From NCBI GenBank assembly GCA_964430755.1, contig CAYSFT010000079.1, forward strand, positions 1 through 6,716: a stretch of DNA of 6,716 bases, read 5' to 3'. A program made the position numbers and the translations under genes. The stretch is from Flemingiibacterium sp964430755. GTDB taxonomy: Bacteria > Bacillota > Clostridia > Oscillospirales > CAG-272. Positions 5,187-6,716 of the stretch are shown here, piece after piece (positions within the stretch are counted from its first letter, which is position 1; every line of letters starts with the position of its first letter). A model generated the notes under the pieces. That model was given only the letters and a program-made list of their open reading frames with translations, ran no database searches and had not been told where the DNA came from.

Positions 5187-6100
5187 GCCAACAGCTCCGT
5201 CAAGCCTTCATACGGCGTATAATCAAAAGAAAAGCACCGTCCCATGCGTCCGTTTACCCTTTCTCGCGAAAGTCCGACATATCCCGAAAAAATTCCGGCT
5301 TCATGGAGCATACGGATATTCGGACGTGAAAGAAGTCCCTTTAAATCTGATGCATGTGCGCTGGCAATTATCGGAACGCCCGTGTTTTGGGCGCTTAACA
5401 GCTGTGTTGCTTCCTCAATATCACCAAGCTCGTCACATATAATCACCTCAGGTGAAAGTGTACGCGTTGCAATCTCAATACCCTTGGCACGCGGATATCC
5501 CGAAAGCACGTCACACATCGTTCCCGAAAACATTTTTTCGATATATAATTCTCCGCGTGTGTCAATCAGTGCAACCCTGCGTGAAAGCTCGCCGCCAAGA
5601 CGCGAGGCAAGCTCACGAAGCACCGTTGTTTTACCGATCCCCGGCGGAGAATATATCAACAAGGACTTGATTCTCGGCGCTTCATAGCAAAGCTTCAGTA
5701 AACGCTCACAAACGCCGCGAATAATATGCGCAATACGAATATTTACAGAGGTTATTTCGCTGACTGCCCGTCCGTCTGCCGCGAGTGTACCGCAGACACC
5801 GACACGAAGACCGTCACGTGTACAAATATAACCGCTCCGTATCGTATCCATATGAGCGTAAACCGAGCCGCGGCAAAAACTTGTGACACACTCGGCAATT
5901 TCACCTGCCGAAACGCTCACACCAAGCGAAATATTCTCACCAAGAGCCGTAACGCTCGAATCACCGCAGACACGCAGGCGTATCTCGGATATCTCCGTCG
6001 CACGCGCACGACCACCGCGTACAAGCTCGCATATCCGCTCGTAAACCCTTACCGGAAGACTTTCCACAACCGTTTTCGGAAGCAATCCGTCCTCACGCAC
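5180..6100 (-). CDS. spoIIIAA: Stage III sporulation protein AA (SpoIIIAA), secretion-type ATPase
   Basis: This encodes 306 aa, the usual length (307 in B. subtilis). The N-terminal region (1-140) carries EISEIRLRVC and RDGLRVGVCGT, typical of SpoIIIAA. The ATPase core follows: Walker A SPPGIGKTT (151-159), an aspartate box LIDTRGELY (178-186), the motif ATRTLSPEVIICDELGD (211-227) holding Walker B with D223/E224, and ASAHASD (246-252) with the sensor-like histidine H249. The first P-loop residue is Ser, not Gly; I recall this from other clostridial copies, so it should not mean loss of activity. The protein is a cytoplasmic mother-cell ATPase related to VirB11/GspE motors. The start is GTG at 6100, with AGAGG eight bases upstream; the nearer ATG codons are out of frame or hit a stop. 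It is first in the operon. Confidence 0.95.
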   Translation of the reverse strand: MREDGLLPKTVVESLPVRVYERICELVRGGRARATEISEIRLRVCGDSSVTALGENISLGVSVSAGEIAECVTSFCRGSVYAHMDTIRSGYICTRDGLRVGVCGTLAADGRAVSEITSVNIRIAHIIRGVCERLLKLCYEAPRIKSLLIYSPPGIGKTTVLRELASRLGGELSRRVALIDTRGELYIEKMFSGTMCDVLSGYPRAKGIEIATRTLSPEVIICDELGDIEEATQLLSAQNTGVPIIASAHASDLKGLLSRPNIRMLHEAGIFSGYVGLSRERVNGRMGRCFSFDYTPYEGLTELLAC

Positions 6101-6130
6101 AATATCATCCTCTTTCCATGTTGTTTACTA

Positions 6131-6161
6131 AATGTATACGGACAAGCAACAAGGAAAATAA
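6131..6161 (-). promoter_or_regulatory. Tentative sigma-E-like promoter of the spoIIIA operon
   Basis: On the minus strand TATACATT (6138-6131) matches the sigma-E -10 consensus CATACANT at seven of eight positions. TTATTTT (6161-6155) sits 16 nt upstream as a weak -35 (consensus roughly KMATATT, usual spacer 14-15). The position fits well: directly after a terminator and about 30 nt before the GTG start. In B. subtilis the spoIIIA operon is under sigma-E in the mother cell. The -35 match and spacing are imperfect, so the call rests mainly on the -10 and on context. Confidence 0.4.
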
Positions 6162-6164
6162 CCG

Positions 6165-6195
6165 TAAAATAAAAAAATCTGCACCGATTTGCAGA
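6165..6195 (-). terminator. Rho-independent terminator upstream of spoIIIAA
   Basis: On the minus strand TCTGCA (6195-6190) pairs with TGCAGA (6183-6178) around a 6-nt loop, followed by seven T residues (6177-6171) and a further T-rich stretch. It faces the same way as spoIIIAA. It would therefore stop transcripts coming from beyond the right edge through the repeat cluster and leave the operon under its own promoter. Confidence 0.75.
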
Positions 6196-6236
6196 ATTGT
6201 ATATATATCTGATACACTAATATCCCGTTTTTTCTT

Positions 6237-6292
6237 CGCCGAAGAAGCTGGCGGCGGACGAGCGGTTATCGCTAACCAAACGAATCCGGAGT
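6237..6292 (+). repeat. Truncated unit of the 111-bp repeat family
   Basis: GCTGGCGGCGGACGAGCGGTT and the nearby CGAATCCGGAG align with the middle of the 111-bp unit, here in plus orientation. The block GGCGGCGGACGAGCGGTTA also occurs, reverse-complemented, in the left-edge copy (about 107-125), so this fragment belongs to the left-edge subfamily more than to the adjacent tandem array. It ends abruptly where the palindromic arm begins. Confidence 0.65.
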
Positions 6293-6296
6293 GGTT

Positions 6297-6380
6297 GCCC
6301 TCATCCGTCTCACTGCGCACAGATGCTTGCATCTGTTACACCTCTCCCCCAAGGGAAGGCTTTAGGTAACTTTACGCCGC
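6297..6380 (+). repeat. Single arm of the palindromic element seen inside the operon
   Basis: GCCCTCATCCG (6297-6307), a hairpin CAGATG-CTTG-CATCTG (6320-6335), CTCTCCCCCAAGGGAAGGC (6342-6360) and GTAAC...ACGCCGC (6366-6380) follow the same order as in the left arm at 4431-4524. The matching opposite arm is not in the window. The tandem 111-bp units start directly after it, so they may sit inside a larger copy of the element whose other arm lies further right. Confidence 0.6.
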
Positions 6381-6716
6381 CAAAGGAACAATGAAGCTAC
6401 GGATGCCGACGAAGTTGGCAGGACAAACGGTTACCGCTGACAAAGCGAATCCGGAGCCGTAAGGCGGAGTTGAGCGCAAATCGAGCGCAGGCAAAGAAAT
6501 AATGAAGCCGCAGATGCCGACGAAGTTGGCAGGACAAACGGTTACCGCTGACAAAGCGAATCCGGAGCCGTAAGGCGGAGTTGAGCGCAAATCGAGCGCA
6601 GGCAAAGGAACAATGAAGCCGCAGATGCCGGCGAAGCTGGCAGGACAAACGGTTACCGCTGACAAAGCGAATCCGGAGCCGTAAGGCGGAGTTGAGCGCA
6701 AATCGAGCGCAGGCAA
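6381..6716 (+). repeat. Tandem array of 111-bp units, continuing past the window
   Basis: Three complete units start at 6381, 6492 and 6603, spaced by exactly 111 bp, and the first bases of a fourth begin at 6714. The units differ at only a few positions (for example GACGAAGTT against GGCGAAGCT). Each contains CGGTTACCG and other short GC-rich self-complementary blocks. Because 111 is divisible by three, frames without a stop stay open through the whole array and produce repetitive false reading frames. With 6237-6380 it fills the region right of the operon, where I see no real gene. Confidence 0.9.

Noticed and set aside
5244..5687. 147-aa plus-strand open frame, with similar ones at 300-653, 1162-1440, 2253-2687, 3798-4172 and 5726-6172
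   Set aside because: Each lies antisense to a well-recognised gene, lacks a ribosome binding site and has no family features.
6105..6332. 75-aa minus-strand open frame just upstream of spoIIIAA
   Set aside because: It runs across the repeat arm, a terminator hairpin and the likely promoter, has no ribosome site, and resembles no family.
6372..6716. Repetitive 114-aa minus-strand open frame (and an overlapping one at 6397-6648)
   Set aside because: It arises only because the 111-bp tandem unit is a multiple of three without a stop in these frames. There is no ribosome binding site and no protein family.
6381..6716. CRISPR array
   Set aside because: The whole 111-bp unit is repeated, with no unique spacers of constant length between short repeats and no cas genes.

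Overview
The window is a sporulation locus from an endospore-forming Clostridia-type Firmicute, probably a gut-type lineage near the Oscillospiraceae/Ruminococcaceae. The evidence is a complete eight-gene spoIIIA operon with clostridial-style sequences, moderate base composition, strong AGGAGG-type ribosome binding sites, and GC-rich hairpin repeats of a kind I associate from memory with gut Clostridia genomes. The exact genus cannot be fixed from this sequence.

Layout: all recognised genes lie on the minus strand, so transcription runs from right to left. At the right edge (about 6237-6716) is a non-coding repeat cluster: a fragment of a 111-bp repeat family, one arm of a palindromic element, then at least three tandem 111-bp units running off the window. 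A minus-strand terminator (about 6171-6195) insulates the operon from whatever lies upstream. A tentative sigma-E-like promoter follows, and then spoIIIAA (GTG start), spoIIIAB, spoIIIAC, spoIIIAD, spoIIIAE, spoIIIAF, spoIIIAG and spoIIIAH. Most neighbouring genes overlap by 4-8 nt or are separated by 10 nt. The exceptions are a 70-nt gap before spoIIIAH and a 410-bp gap between spoIIIAB and spoIIIAC. The larger gap holds a 261-bp element with 11-bp perfect terminal inverted repeats. A terminator closes the operon at about 1044-1077. A separate gene with its own promoter and terminator follows, encoding a rhomboid-fold membrane protein that lacks the protease catalytic residues. At the left edge (1-170) diverged copies of the same 111-bp repeat family lie in opposite orientation to the right-hand array.

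Function: the SpoIIIA proteins are made in the mother cell and build a channel across the intermembrane space to the forespore, with SpoIIQ (not encoded here) as forespore partner. AA is the cytoplasmic ATPase, AB the GspF-like platform protein, AC/AD/AE membrane components, and AF/AG/AH carry ring-building domains in the intermembrane space. The operon is a known system, not a new one. The points worth a second look are a minimal SpoIIIAG that appears to lack the long insertion seen in B. subtilis, the repeat element inside the operon, the varying hairpins in the repeat arms, and the pseudoprotease-like rhomboid gene.
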